This document shows positions 30,090-40,859 of a DNA stretch of 64,000 nucleotides, piece after piece. Source of the stretch: an uncultured Bizionia sp. (lineage in GTDB: Bacteria > Bacteroidota > Bacteroidia > Flavobacteriales > Flavobacteriaceae); the NCBI GenBank assembly GCA_947496215.1, contig CANMCF010000020.1, positions 21,410 to 85,409 of the forward strand, in the 5' to 3' direction. Within the stretch, counting starts at the first letter, position 1. The number at the start of each line of letters is the position of its first letter. A program made the translations under genes and the position numbers. The notes beneath the pieces were generated by a model. The model made no database searches. It had not been told where the DNA came from and was given only the letters and a program-made list of their open reading frames with translations.

Positions 30090-30893
30090 TTATCTAAAAG
30101 ATGGGGAGGTCTGTAGATTGATGTTTCCAATAAATTTAGACCATTTTCTAGGTAATCTTCTTTTAATTTTTCTATTGATTTTTCTTGAATCGCTATATTC
30201 AATAATGATCACTTCTTTTTTATATTTTTCATAGGCTTCTTGGATTGTTTTCTTTCTTGATTTAAAATCGCTTTTCTCTCTAATAGCATAGGATGAAGTC
30301 TTAAAGTCATAATCGGTAACTAATGATTCAATTACTATGGATGATATATAAGCGTGTGTGTTTGGAAGTAGTTCTAAACCAGAGTTCTGTATTAGTTTTA
30401 AATGATCGTTTTTGTCTTTGATCTCTTTAATGAGACTAATTAGATGATCTTTTTGAAAATAGCTTTTTCCATAGCGGCAAAAATTGTCGATATTGTCTAA
30501 AAATAAACCGTCAAACCCTAATGTTGCTAATGATTTTACATGTTTCATTAAAACTTTGCGAGTTTCTTTAGCAGATAGATCAATGAAATAGCTGTCCCAA
30601 ATTTTGTTTTTGCCAACTAGATTGTTCTTTACCTCTTTAAAATAAGTGGTATATTCATTAACTTCTCCTAGGCTAATATAAGCGAAAATAGTGGTGTTGT
30701 TTTTTTTTAAAACAGCTATATCTGTTTTTGAATAATGCTGAGCTTCTAAAATAACATAATCATAACCATTGATTGATTCTGGAGCTACTTTTCCATAGCA
30801 TAAGTAAATAGTTTTTTTGTCAAACTCTTCAGCAGGAGCCAAATGATTGATAGATGTAAAGATCAAAATGAAAATTATTTTAAAATGATGCAT
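30090..30893 (-). CDS. GH114-like endo-alpha-1,4-polygalactosaminidase (PelA hydrolase-domain-like)
   Basis: Signal peptide; YDYVILEAQHYSKTDIAVLKKNNTTIFAYISLGEVNEY and LGFDGLFLDNIDNF motifs. Confidence 0.83.
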   Translation of the reverse strand: MHHFKIIFILIFTSINHLAPAEEFDKKTIYLCYGKVAPESINGYDYVILEAQHYSKTDIAVLKKNNTTIFAYISLGEVNEYTTYFKEVKNNLVGKNKIWDSYFIDLSAKETRKVLMKHVKSLATLGFDGLFLDNIDNFCRYGKSYFQKDHLISLIKEIKDKNDHLKLIQNSGLELLPNTHAYISSIVIESLVTDYDFKTSSYAIREKSDFKSRKKTIQEAYEKYKKEVIIIEYSDSRKINRKIKRRLPRKWSKFIGNINLQTSPSFR

Positions 30894-32469
30894 AATAATG
30901 ATAATCTAATTGAGTGAAAAAGCGCAATACTTTTCTTAGGGTTAATAGCATATAGGCAAAAGCACCGGTTAGCATACCAAATACACTATACTCATAATAA
31001 AAAAATCGACTTAAAACGAACCCGACTATTAAATTTGCTAAAAATCCAATTATAATAGATTTCAATGGCGTTGATGAAATGTTTAATGTAAATAGATATA
31101 AAGTATTTAGCATTCCCCATATCAACAGTATGTAACCAATACTTCCATATAAAAACACATTCAAGCCAATGTCTTTTAACTGTTCGTTGAAAAGTGATGA
31201 ATATCCCCATCGACTAGTAATTAAAAGATATAAAGCACTTGTTATGATTATTCCACTGACAATAAGTAAAGAAACGTTCCTCCAATAGGCTTTTTTAAAA
31301 TCATTATTAAATTTTTTCAAAGACTCAATCGATGTACTCCGTTGTTTGTAGTCTAAAAATTTACTGAATGTTGTTATGCTATATTCCAATACTCCAACCA
31401 TAAGGAAAAATGTGAGTACGGCCAAGTCCATACCAATTTCATAATTGGGTTCATAAAAAATAAAGTATGGTAAATCCCTGTTTATGTTTGATGACCAAGC
31501 CAATATTCGATCTAAGAAAACGAACAAATAGAAAAAAACGCCATATAAAAAGTAATTGAAATTCGAATATATTATTTGTGATGATTTAAGATCTTGGGAG
31601 ACATGGTTTAAATCATTTTTTTTTACGAATTTCAAATGGTGTTTTATAAATATTCGTGATATGAAAATGGACAAGCTAATTCCAATCCAGTGGGTGAGGT
31701 AAATGGGTAGAACATCCATAGCTTTCAAAAGTAAGGATATAGCAGTGCCAATTATGATGGCTACAGATGAAATCCAGCGTTGTTTCAATGGATACAAAGG
31801 AGCCAAGGCGAGAAGCAAATAACCAATCAAAAAAGAATAGCATGACATGACGATGAGTACACTGAATGGGTAGAAATTAAGAATGACATTCATTGTAAAC
31901 AATATTATAAAAACAAGGAGAAAAGTTTTTAACCCATTTTCAATTAAGTTGTTAATTGTTGATTTTGTGTTAATATAATCTTGATGATTCCAATAGAATG
32001 AAATTTGTTTACCTATTACTTGAACAAATCCGCCAGATACTATAAAACCAATTATAACCCCTAATACAACGGTTGTTGATTGCAATTCGTTGAATTCTAG
32101 GCTTGTCCATAGTGAATAGCCAAAGAGTACTATTGAGAATATTTGTAGGAATGCAGGCGTTTGATGGATTAAGCCAGCAGGGTATTTTGTGACGAACAGT
32201 TTAGTTTTTACCCATAGGTAATCTGATAATGGAAAATATTTTGGGTTTTCTATTTCAGGTAGATTAGAATCAAAAGTATTGCACTTGTCTTTAATTTCGT
32301 TGAACATTGTCTTGGCAAGTTCTTCTATAGAGGTAGATTGATAATCCGTTATGGCATCAATTTCCCTAATTCCAAGAGATTCTATGGTAGCAATAACTGC
32401 GTTAATATTTATAGGGACTCCAATTTTATCTTGAATGTCTTCCTTTAACTGTACTTTGTAATTGATCAT
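30880..32469 (-). CDS. pelG: PelG-like exopolysaccharide transporter
   Basis: 529 aa, polytopic after a ~90-residue soluble N-terminus; next to and overlapping the pelF-like gene; assignment partly by synteny. Confidence 0.6.
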   Translation of the reverse strand: MINYKVQLKEDIQDKIGVPININAVIATIESLGIREIDAITDYQSTSIEELAKTMFNEIKDKCNTFDSNLPEIENPKYFPLSDYLWVKTKLFVTKYPAGLIHQTPAFLQIFSIVLFGYSLWTSLEFNELQSTTVVLGVIIGFIVSGGFVQVIGKQISFYWNHQDYINTKSTINNLIENGLKTFLLVFIILFTMNVILNFYPFSVLIVMSCYSFLIGYLLLALAPLYPLKQRWISSVAIIIGTAISLLLKAMDVLPIYLTHWIGISLSIFISRIFIKHHLKFVKKNDLNHVSQDLKSSQIIYSNFNYFLYGVFFYLFVFLDRILAWSSNINRDLPYFIFYEPNYEIGMDLAVLTFFLMVGVLEYSITTFSKFLDYKQRSTSIESLKKFNNDFKKAYWRNVSLLIVSGIIITSALYLLITSRWGYSSLFNEQLKDIGLNVFLYGSIGYILLIWGMLNTLYLFTLNISSTPLKSIIIGFLANLIVGFVLSRFFYYEYSVFGMLTGAFAYMLLTLRKVLRFFTQLDYHYYASF

Positions 32470-34016
32470 ACAGATTTATAATTTATTTTTCCTTTCTGAT
32501 GAATTTTATCGGTTTTCTTATAATTGAAAAAAGATTTATAACTTTCTTCATAATTAGAAATAAAATCATTGATAGCAAAGTTGTCGATTATTCTAGCTCT
32601 GGCATTTTTTCCCATTTGTAAGCGAAGTTTGTCATCTGTTAATAGTGTAATTACCTTTTTAGCAATGTCTTTGTAATCTTTTGCTTTGCAGAGAAACCCA
32701 CAATCACTATTTAAAGCTTCATTTACGCCCCCAACATCGGTTGCTACTACTGGGATGCCACAACTCATAGATTCTATAACAGTATATGGGAAACCTTCAG
32801 AAATGGATGTAAGTATAGAAATGTCACCTTCAGGAAATATTTTATGAGGTTCGGAATGATGACCTGCCAATATAAAATGATTTTCTAGATTTAGTTCTTT
32901 TATGAGAGCTTCACACTGTTTAGTGTATTCTGGGACTGCATTTTTATTGCCATAAATTAAATATTTCACATTGGGTATGGTTCTTCTTGCTACATTACAT
33001 GATTTAATCATTGTAATGATGTCTTTTAGTTCAAAGATTCTAGCTGCTGCGACAACTGTAGGTCTGCCATCATTTGTTTTTGGCCTTATAATTGGTCTAA
33101 ATTTATCTGTGTCAATTCCATTATAGATTATTTTTATTTTTTTGGGATCCGCCCCATAGTTTTTTTCCCATTTTGTATTGAATTTATTTACAGATAGAAT
33201 TAAATCTGATTTATAATAGACTAAACGAGTTATGGATTCAGAAAATCTAATTAAAAAGTCTTTTAAAAAATTTGAATAATTAGAAGAGTTAATGGCAAGT
33301 AGCCTTTCTCTTATGAAAACCCCGTGTTCTGTTAAAATCAATGGTGTATTATGCTTAAACTTAGCTATTAAAGCAGGTAAAACAGTAAATCCAGCAATTG
33401 TAATGTGTGACACATTCACCTTGGGGACATCTATGGATATTGGCATTAAGAATCTATAAACCCACCGTAAACCCGTTGTTAAATCTATAAGGGTTGTTGA
33501 TTGTTTGTAGCTGGTTGCATTATCATTCATATAGTTTTTGTATGCATCCCAAACACATTTGCTAGTCATAGTTTTCTTATAATCATACATTTGAAAATAA
33601 CTCCACATTGAGAACAATACATTATACAGTTCGTCTAAATCCTTTTTTTCTGAATATATGATGTCTAATAGTTTTTTTATTAGAGGGACAAACTCTATGT
33701 CTATAGTTTTGAAATCGGTTATCTCTTTTCGACGGACAATTTTATAATATTGCTTCCCAAAATTTAAATAATCATGAGGTTCGTTAGGAGACCATATAGG
33801 CAATTGAATTACTTTTTTTACACTTTTTGGGAGTTCGCAATTATATTTTGATTCATAATTGGCATTGATGGAATAAATGTAATATTCGATTCCTTTTGTT
33901 TCATTGCATAAAGTATGAGCCCAAGTAGAAATACCTCCTCCATAAAAGGGATAATTTCCTTCAGTAATTAACATTACCTTTAAACTGGGAGCGCTATTTT
34001 TTTGTTGAGGGAGCAT
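32466..34016 (-). CDS. pelF: PelF-like GT4 glycosyltransferase
   Basis: KVMLITEGNYPFYGGGISTWAHTLCNE N-terminus; NGIDTDKFRPI; ILTSISEGFPYTVIESMSCGIPVVATDVGGVNEAL. Confidence 0.82.
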   Translation of the reverse strand: MLPQQKNSAPSLKVMLITEGNYPFYGGGISTWAHTLCNETKGIEYYIYSINANYESKYNCELPKSVKKVIQLPIWSPNEPHDYLNFGKQYYKIVRRKEITDFKTIDIEFVPLIKKLLDIIYSEKKDLDELYNVLFSMWSYFQMYDYKKTMTSKCVWDAYKNYMNDNATSYKQSTTLIDLTTGLRWVYRFLMPISIDVPKVNVSHITIAGFTVLPALIAKFKHNTPLILTEHGVFIRERLLAINSSNYSNFLKDFLIRFSESITRLVYYKSDLILSVNKFNTKWEKNYGADPKKIKIIYNGIDTDKFRPIIRPKTNDGRPTVVAAARIFELKDIITMIKSCNVARRTIPNVKYLIYGNKNAVPEYTKQCEALIKELNLENHFILAGHHSEPHKIFPEGDISILTSISEGFPYTVIESMSCGIPVVATDVGGVNEALNSDCGFLCKAKDYKDIAKKVITLLTDDKLRLQMGKNARARIIDNFAINDFISNYEESYKSFFNYKKTDKIHQKGKINYKSV

Positions 34017-34624
34017 TTGAGAGCAAATAAAAGTGTTGACTTTGATTGCAGCTAATTTACTTGAGTTAATTTTAGTGGATATAGATAAAAAGTGGTTTTA
34101 ATCGATGAAGTGTATATGTGTGTGATAGGAGTGAAATAAGTGAAAACATATACCGTTTTTAAAAATTATTTCACTATTAAGTTATCTCTTCAAAGCCATT
34201 TTTTAAGATTGTTACAAAAGGAGTTGAATAAGTTGTTTCTTATGTGAAATAGCTGAAATAGTACTATTTAAGATAGGAATATTATTGAAAAACACTAGAA
34301 GGGTTTTGTTTTAAGATGAAGCTGTAAATTTCAATCATAATACCTTATAACTTATGGTTTTTATGCCTATCAATTAGAATGTTTTTTATGTGTTTGTAGA
34401 TGAAAGTTGTTTTATTTCGATAAAATAAGATTTCTTCTAGAGCTGACCTCACCAAGTAAAAAAGGAGAGGTCTTTGTTTTGTACATTACAACCAATGGAC
34501 GTTTACCAGATTCTTTAGAAGAAAAAACTTTCTTTTTTGTATTAAAAAGAAATATGACCATATACGGAGTACAGACAGACAAAATGTTTCACAAGTTTTT
34601 AAATTTGAAATCAAATAGACTTGC

Positions 34625-36751
34625 TTATTCTTCTATCAAAACCTCTAAAATCTTAATGGCAGCTTCACTGATTTTGGTTCCTGGACCAAAAACTGCAACT
34701 GCACCGGCATCGAACAAGTATTGGTAATCTTGCTTTGGGATGACACCGCCAACGATGACCATGATGTCTTCCCTGCCATAATTCTTAAGAGCTTCTATTA
34801 CTTGTGGAACCAATGTCTTGTGCCCAGCTGCAAGAGAGGAAACACCCAAGATATGTACATCGTTTTCCACGGCTTGCTTTGCTGCTTCCTGTGGAGTCTG
34901 GAACAAGGGGCCTATGTCCACATCGAAACCAACGTCTGCATAACCTGTTGCAACTACCTTTGCGCCGCGGTCGTGCCCGTCTTGTCCCATTTTTGCAATC
35001 ATGATACGAGGCCTACGCCCATCTTGTTCTGCAAATGCATTGGCCAATTCTTTTGCCTTCTTAAAGCTTTTATCGTCTTTTATTTCTTTGCTATACACTC
35101 CCGAAAATGATTTTATTTGTGCTTTGTAACGCCCGAATTCGACCTCCATGGCATCACTTATTTCTCCCAAAGTTGCGCGTTCACGAGCAGCTTCGACTGC
35201 TAAAGCTAATAAATTTTTTGTTCCAGTTCGTGCTGCCTTGGTTAAATCGTCTAACGTTCGTTGTACTTTTTTCGTGTCTCGTTTGGCTTTGATTCCATTT
35301 AAACGTTCTATCTGTTGGTTACGTACCGTTTGGTTGTCGACCTCTAGAATATGCAAGGGATCTTCCTCTTCCAAGACATATTTGTTTACGCCGACAATGA
35401 TATCTTGCCCAGAATCTATTCTTGCTTGTTTTCTTGCAGCAGCTTCCTCAATACGTAGTTTTGGGATTCCTGCCTCGATGGCTTTTGTCATTCCTCCAAG
35501 CTCTTCGACTTCCTCAATCAAGGACCATGCCTTTTCTGCAATGTCATTGGTTAGTTTTTCTACATAATAGCTACCAGCCCAAGGGTCTACCGTTTTTGTG
35601 ATGTTGGTTTCCTCTTGTAGGAATATTTGTGTGTTTCGTGCTATTCTTGCGGAAAAATCCGTTGGTAGTGCAATGGCTTCATCCAAAGCATTGGTATGTA
35701 GGCTTTGCGTACCTCCAAATGCTGCAGCTGTAGCTTCTATCGTTGTTCTGGCAACATTGTTGAACGGGTCTTGTTCCGTCAAACTCCAGCCACTGGTTTG
35801 ACAATGTGTCCTCAAAGCCAATGATTTCTGGTTTTTTGGGTTGAATTGCTTTACAAGTTTTGCCCACAGCATCCTAGCTGCACGCATTTTTGCAATTTCC
35901 ATGAAATGATTCATTCCAATGGCCCAAAAGAAAGAGAGGCGAGGAGCAAAGGTGTCAATGTCCATCCCAGCTGCCAATCCTTTTCTTATGTATTCCAAAC
36001 CATCTGCCAATGTGTAGGCCAGTTCAATGTCACAAGTTGCACCGGCTTCTTGCATGTGATATCCCGAAATACTAATGCTGTTGAACTTGGGCATATTGTT
36101 ACTTGTGTACTCAAATATATCCGAGATGATCTTCATGGAAGGAGTAGGTGGATAGATGTATGTGTTTCTAACCATGAACTCCTTTAAAATGTCATTTTGT
36201 ATCGTCCCAGCAAGCAATTCTGGTTTCACCCCTTGCTCTTCGGCTGCTACGATGTAAAAGGCTAGTATGGGAAGGACGGCACCATTCATTGTCATGGAAA
36301 CGGACATTTTGTCCAATGGTATCTGGTCGAACAATATCTTCATGTCCTCGACACTATCTATGGCCACACCAGCTTTTCCAACATCTCCAACGACACGTTC
36401 GTGGTCACTGTCGTAACCTCTGTGGGTTGCCAGGTCGAAAGCCACTGAAAGCCCTTTCTGTCCTGCTGCCAAGTTGCGTCTGTAAAAGGCATTGCTGTCT
36501 TCAGCCGTACTAAACCCTGCATATTGACGAATCGTCCATGGCCTACGAACATACATCGTACTGTATGGACCACGAAGGTTTGGTGCTATTCCTGCTACAA
36601 AATCCAAATGATTCAAGTTTGCAAGGTCTTCTTTTGAATATGTGGATTTTACGACAATGTCCTCTGCCGTATTGAAAGTTTCCTTGTTAACGGGTTCTAT
36701 GCCTTTTACTTCAGGTTTTAAATTGAGATGTTGAATATTCTTTCTTTGCAT
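34625..36751 (-). CDS. scpA: Methylmalonyl-CoA mutase, large (B12-binding) subunit
   Basis: [95 protein letters not shown]. Confidence 0.97.
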   Translation of the reverse strand: MQRKNIQHLNLKPEVKGIEPVNKETFNTAEDIVVKSTYSKEDLANLNHLDFVAGIAPNLRGPYSTMYVRRPWTIRQYAGFSTAEDSNAFYRRNLAAGQKGLSVAFDLATHRGYDSDHERVVGDVGKAGVAIDSVEDMKILFDQIPLDKMSVSMTMNGAVLPILAFYIVAAEEQGVKPELLAGTIQNDILKEFMVRNTYIYPPTPSMKIISDIFEYTSNNMPKFNSISISGYHMQEAGATCDIELAYTLADGLEYIRKGLAAGMDIDTFAPRLSFFWAIGMNHFMEIAKMRAARMLWAKLVKQFNPKNQKSLALRTHCQTSGWSLTEQDPFNNVARTTIEATAAAFGGTQSLHTNALDEAIALPTDFSARIARNTQIFLQEETNITKTVDPWAGSYYVEKLTNDIAEKAWSLIEEVEELGGMTKAIEAGIPKLRIEEAAARKQARIDSGQDIIVGVNKYVLEEEDPLHILEVDNQTVRNQQIERLNGIKAKRDTKKVQRTLDDLTKAARTGTKNLLALAVEAARERATLGEISDAMEVEFGRYKAQIKSFSGVYSKEIKDDKSFKKAKELANAFAEQDGRRPRIMIAKMGQDGHDRGAKVVATGYADVGFDVDIGPLFQTPQEAAKQAVENDVHILGVSSLAAGHKTLVPQVIEALKNYGREDIMVIVGGVIPKQDYQYLFDAGAVAVFGPGTKISEAAIKILEVLIEE

Positions 36752-37395
36752 TACATTATCATTTTATGAAGGTAAGGATCAAAATTTACTTCGTAACCTG
36801 TGGACAATTGTATGTACACGGTCTTTTCGTTATGCGATACGATGTACGTGGAATTATAACTGGTAACATTGTTTTTCGTGTTGTCGATCCTATATACGGC
36901 CTTAAATATCTGAGGCCCGAATTTGGCATTGTATTTCGCGGTGATCTTGGTAAACTCCAAACCGGAATCCTCAGCAAATATTTCGTTGTTAACCCTTATC
37001 ATACTTAAAAGGTATTGAGCATCTCTTTTGGACAAGGGGTGGTAGGGCAATGTGTTTATGGTGTAGGTTGAACCTGTTACCTTGTCATAGAAGATGTGGA
37101 AGTTACCCTCCATCTTTCTAAGTAGGTTTAGGCGTCTATTTTCTTGCTTGTAGTCTTCATCTGTTGTCAAGGATTTTACTACATTTTGATATTCAATCAA
37201 TGGGTATTTTTTAAATACGCTGGGTAGATAGGTCTTTATGCCATCTTCCGCCATAAAGGTGTATTTGCCTTTAACCTCTTCTTGATTGGAAGCATCTAGC
37301 CAGTTTTTTGCTTCTTTGGCTCCTTGCATACATGATGATAGGCATATAAAAGCGTACAAGGTCAGAGTGTATTTTAAAATCCCCCTTTTATTCAT
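36751..37395 (-). CDS. Predicted lipoprotein of unknown function in the mutase operon
   Basis: Lipobox-like ICLSSCMQG; overlaps scpA by 1 nt. Confidence 0.75.
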   Translation of the reverse strand: MNKRGILKYTLTLYAFICLSSCMQGAKEAKNWLDASNQEEVKGKYTFMAEDGIKTYLPSVFKKYPLIEYQNVVKSLTTDEDYKQENRRLNLLRKMEGNFHIFYDKVTGSTYTINTLPYHPLSKRDAQYLLSMIRVNNEIFAEDSGLEFTKITAKYNAKFGPQIFKAVYRIDNTKNNVTSYNSTYIVSHNEKTVYIQLSTGYEVNFDPYLHKMIM

Positions 37396-37398
37396 TGA

Positions 37399-38094
37399 TT
37401 AGTGGTTATGTCCTGCGTGAGCGTCTTTTTTTTCTGCTGGCTTGGCAGTGGGCTTATTCTTTGGTGTCTTGTTGAAGTCCACTTTGTCGTTTTTTGCCGA
37501 TTCAGCTTGTTTTTTCAGCAAGGTTGGGTCCATGTTCATCAATTTTGCATAGTAGTATTCGAAAGCGATGAAGGTTTTCAAGCTACCATCACCTTGTATT
37601 TGTCTAGCATTCGTTCTCAATGGAGTTAGAATCAATAAAGGGCGCATGCTATTGGTTGCCAGTAGCGAATTGAAAGTTGTTTTGAACCCCGACATCTTTA
37701 TGTTGTTTGCAATACAATCCGTGAAGGGGGCTGAGTAATTTAGGGTAACATCCTTGCCTCCCATATTCCAAATCGCTGTATCTTCTTTCAATGCCATTGC
37801 AATGTTGAAACTGTGTTCTGATGCCAAGTCCTCAATCTTTACTCTTCCATTCAATGCATTCGCTACAAATTGGGAATAGGCTTTGGATACCGATTGACCT
37901 TTCTTGTCGTATAGATTGGCAATGTCCTTTTCAAATGAGTAAACGGCTTCGTTGTACAATTGTCCTTTTGGAAAGTCACATGCCAAAACCTTAGGACTAT
38001 CAGCGTATTTGTACTCTAAACTGGTTTCTTTTTTACAACTAACAAAAGTGATTAACAATGTGATTGCGAAAAGTTTGAAAAATCGTGTTTGCAT
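37399..38094 (-). CDS. Predicted lipoprotein with His-rich C-terminus in the mutase operon
   Basis: LITFVSCKKE lipobox; tail AEKKDAHAGHNH. Confidence 0.75.
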   Translation of the reverse strand: MQTRFFKLFAITLLITFVSCKKETSLEYKYADSPKVLACDFPKGQLYNEAVYSFEKDIANLYDKKGQSVSKAYSQFVANALNGRVKIEDLASEHSFNIAMALKEDTAIWNMGGKDVTLNYSAPFTDCIANNIKMSGFKTTFNSLLATNSMRPLLILTPLRTNARQIQGDGSLKTFIAFEYYYAKLMNMDPTLLKKQAESAKNDKVDFNKTPKNKPTAKPAEKKDAHAGHNH

Positions 38095-38116
38095 TACTTT
38101 AAAATTTAAAAATTAG

Positions 38117-39478
38117 TTACTCTGTTTTTAATCGTGTTTGTTCCATAGCCTCTGCCAAACGTTTTTCCAGGATGGGCTCAATGAGCGTTTTCCTGACATC
38201 GGTTTTCAAGAAAGGGTATATTTCCAAGTCGTCTTTCATTCTGTCGTCGACATTGGGGTGTTTGTTCGTTCCCAATAGAATCAATTCACCATTGTCGAAT
38301 TGTTCTTGCTCCTTGTTGGCGGTTTCCTTTATTTTTTTCTGAATGATTCCTTCTTTCAATTGCTTCAGAAATCCGCCACCATTTTCTATGGATTTGAATA
38401 TGGTCAATGCCTTTTCTGCCAATTGTTCCGTTAGGATTTCTATATAATAGCTACCACTCGATGCATTTGTCACAGCTCCAAAATAACTTTCTTTCTTTAA
38501 TACAAGTAGTTGGTTTCTGGAAATGCGTTCTCCAAATTCATTGTCTTTGTGATATATGGCGTCATAGGCTAAGTTGCAAACGGTATTGGCTCCTCCGAGT
38601 ATGGCGCTCATGCATTCGGTAGTCGTTCGTAGCATGTTCGTGTTGTAGTCGTAAATGGTCTTGTTGCGTTTTGTTGGAGTTGCCACGACAATACATGGTT
38701 TGGAAATGCCATATTCCGAAGCCAAGGTATTCCATAATAGGCGCAAGGCTCTTAATTTTGCTATTTCGAAAAAGTAATTCGTACCCACGGATACGTTGAA
38801 TGTGATGCTTTGGTCCAACTTTTCGCCAAAATGGTTCAAATACTCATTGGCGTGAGCTATGGCATAGGCCAATTGTTGAACGATGGATGCTCCTGCATTT
38901 TGGTACAATCCTACATCTATGCCAATATTGCTTTTCAATGCAGTATTGTACTTTACCATATTTTCCATGTGAGTATGGTCCTCCTCCAAGTTGGTAAACC
39001 AGTTCCCCGTCTTGGCAAGATGTCCAACAATGTCCGTATGAATATGAATATCTGCTTTTTCTGCAATTGCATTTACTTGTTGTGTAAACCCAAAATCCAA
39101 AAACTGCAACTCCAAATGGATTGGAGTGGAGGAAAGGTCAAGGTCTTGGAATAACCTTTCGATTGAAACGGTTTTGTCAGGTATGATGAATTTGATGCTT
39201 TCAGCACCTCTTTCAATGGCATTTTTGGCTTTGTGATTTGCAGCTTTCTCATCGGCAACGAAGATGGATTGTCCAATGTTCCAATGATTGGAAGTCATAT
39301 GGAATGGTTCTTTGTCAACAAAATCATCACGATGATAGAAAGGTTTGACATTTATGTCTTCATTGGTTTTCCATATCAATGTGTCATTATAGTCAGCTCC
39401 CTTCAAGTCTGCTTGTATCTTTTGCTTCCAAGCTTTGGAAGTTACCGATGAAAAATCGTCAAATAGCTTGTTACTCAT
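38117..39478 (-). CDS. mutA: Methylmalonyl-CoA mutase small (beta) subunit
   Basis: 453 aa, WKQKIQADLKGADYNDTLIWKTNEDINVKPFY, ...RLLWNTLASEYGISKPCIVVATPTKRNKTIYDYNTNMLRTTTECMSAILGGANTV; no C-terminal B12 domain. Confidence 0.93.
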   Translation of the reverse strand: MSNKLFDDFSSVTSKAWKQKIQADLKGADYNDTLIWKTNEDINVKPFYHRDDFVDKEPFHMTSNHWNIGQSIFVADEKAANHKAKNAIERGAESIKFIIPDKTVSIERLFQDLDLSSTPIHLELQFLDFGFTQQVNAIAEKADIHIHTDIVGHLAKTGNWFTNLEEDHTHMENMVKYNTALKSNIGIDVGLYQNAGASIVQQLAYAIAHANEYLNHFGEKLDQSITFNVSVGTNYFFEIAKLRALRLLWNTLASEYGISKPCIVVATPTKRNKTIYDYNTNMLRTTTECMSAILGGANTVCNLAYDAIYHKDNEFGERISRNQLLVLKKESYFGAVTNASSGSYYIEILTEQLAEKALTIFKSIENGGGFLKQLKEGIIQKKIKETANKEQEQFDNGELILLGTNKHPNVDDRMKDDLEIYPFLKTDVRKTLIEPILEKRLAEAMEQTRLKTE

Positions 39479-39773
39479 CTTCTTTGGTTTTTAAACTGTC
39501 TTGATATTCTATAATGTAAATGTCTTCGTTTTCGCGTTTCATATAATAGGCTTCTCGTGCAAATTTCTCCAAACCTTCTTCGCTACTCAATTCCTTGATG
39601 GCTTTTTGGTCTTTTTTATACTCTTCCTTGTAATGCTCGATCTCATCCAATTTAGCTTCTTTTTCTTTGTTGAGGTCTTTGTGCAACAACAATGAGTTGG
39701 CATCGAAGAACAGCATCCAGATGGCGAAGATGATGAAGATGATCAAGAATTTATTTTTAAGGAATTTTGGCAT
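39471..39773 (-). CDS. Septum formation initiator (FtsB/DivIC-like)
   Basis: 100 aa: TM then coiled-coil then EEGLEKFAREAYYMKRENEDIYIIEY. Confidence 0.88.
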   Translation of the reverse strand: MPKFLKNKFLIIFIIFAIWMLFFDANSLLLHKDLNKEKEAKLDEIEHYKEEYKKDQKAIKELSSEEGLEKFAREAYYMKRENEDIYIIEYQDSLKTKEDE

Positions 39774-40381
39774 TAATTAAGCTTTTCGTTTATAATGGTA
39801 CGTACTATGTTAACAGCTACCGTATTGTATTTATTGTTGGGGATAATAAGGTCTGCATATTCTTTGGTCGGTTCGATAAATTGTTGATGCATAGGTTTCA
39901 ATGTGTTTTGGTAACGCGACAAAACCTCGTTAATGTCTCGGCCACGTTCTGCAATGTCTCGTTTCAAACGTCTGATCAAACGTTCGTCACTGTCGGCATG
40001 GACAAATATCTTGATGTCGAACATTTCCCTCAATGCCCTGTTCGTTAGAATCAATATGCCTTCTACGATCATCACCTTCCTAGGTTTGGTTGTAATGGTA
40101 TCTCCCGTCCTATTGTGCTTTACAAAGGAATATACGGGTTGGTTTATGGATTCTCCTTTTTTCAATGCCTTCAAATGTTCTCCAAGCAAATCGAAATCGA
40201 TGGATCTTGGGTGGTCGAAATTTATCTTCTTGCGTTCCTCGAACGATAGGTGAGTGGTGTCTTGATAGTAGGAATCCTGTGATATCACACCAACTTCTCC
40301 TTCCGGTAATTCATTTAATATTTGATTTACAACCGTTGTCTTTCCGCATCCTGTACCGCCAGCAATTCCTATTATTAGCAT
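39773..40381 (-). CDS. udk: Uridine kinase
   Basis: IGIAGGTGCGKTTVVNQIL, DSYYQD, FDHPRSIDFDLL, RRLKRDIAERGRD. Confidence 0.95.
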   Translation of the reverse strand: MLIIGIAGGTGCGKTTVVNQILNELPEGEVGVISQDSYYQDTTHLSFEERKKINFDHPRSIDFDLLGEHLKALKKGESINQPVYSFVKHNRTGDTITTKPRKVMIVEGILILTNRALREMFDIKIFVHADSDERLIRRLKRDIAERGRDINEVLSRYQNTLKPMHQQFIEPTKEYADLIIPNNKYNTVAVNIVRTIINEKLN

Positions 40382-40433
40382 ATTAGTTCTTTGATTTTTA
40401 ACGGTACAAATTTAGGGATTTGTAATCACTAAT

Positions 40434-40859
40434 TTATTGTTGAACTTTTGAAACTTCGTTTTCTGTCACAAGCTCAACGTTTTTGTTGTTCCAACTATTT
40501 GTTATGTAGTTCATTACGTCAGATATTTCTTTGTTGGATAGTCCTTGTTGAGCCATAACTCCATTGTATTTTTTACCATTTACTTCGATGGGACCTTTTA
40601 ATCCATATTTTATGGATCTTATGCTTTCTTCCCTTTTGGACATTAAATAGTCCGAACTTGCCAAAGGGGGAAATATGTTGGGAACTCCTTTGCCATTTAC
40701 CATATGACAATTGATGCAGAAATCGTCATACACTTGTTTTCCGGAAACGAAGTCCTGTGTTCTTATGCTTTCTGCAGTAGTTTTCTTTTTTTCAGAATAG
40801 CATGAAAAGAGCAAGGTTGCTCCAAAAGTAATAATGAAACGGTATTTTATCATATTCAA
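40434..40859 (-). CDS. Cytochrome c lipoprotein
   Basis: FCINCHMVNGKGVPNIFPPLASSDYL (CxxCH), distal Met in GVMAQQGLSNKEISDVMNYI. Confidence 0.9.
   Translation of the reverse strand: MNMIKYRFIITFGATLLFSCYSEKKKTTAESIRTQDFVSGKQVYDDFCINCHMVNGKGVPNIFPPLASSDYLMSKREESIRSIKYGLKGPIEVNGKKYNGVMAQQGLSNKEISDVMNYITNSWNNKNVELVTENEVSKVQQ

Noticed and set aside
34407-34727. 106-aa plus-strand ORF upstream of and overlapping scpA
   Set aside because: Its 3' part is antisense to the certain scpA gene and the rest is low-complexity AT-rich sequence.
36751-39478. Cobalamin riboswitch for the methylmalonyl-CoA mutase operon
   Set aside because: The small-subunit gene directly overlaps the upstream FtsB-like gene, leaving no leader region, and no B12-box was recognised.
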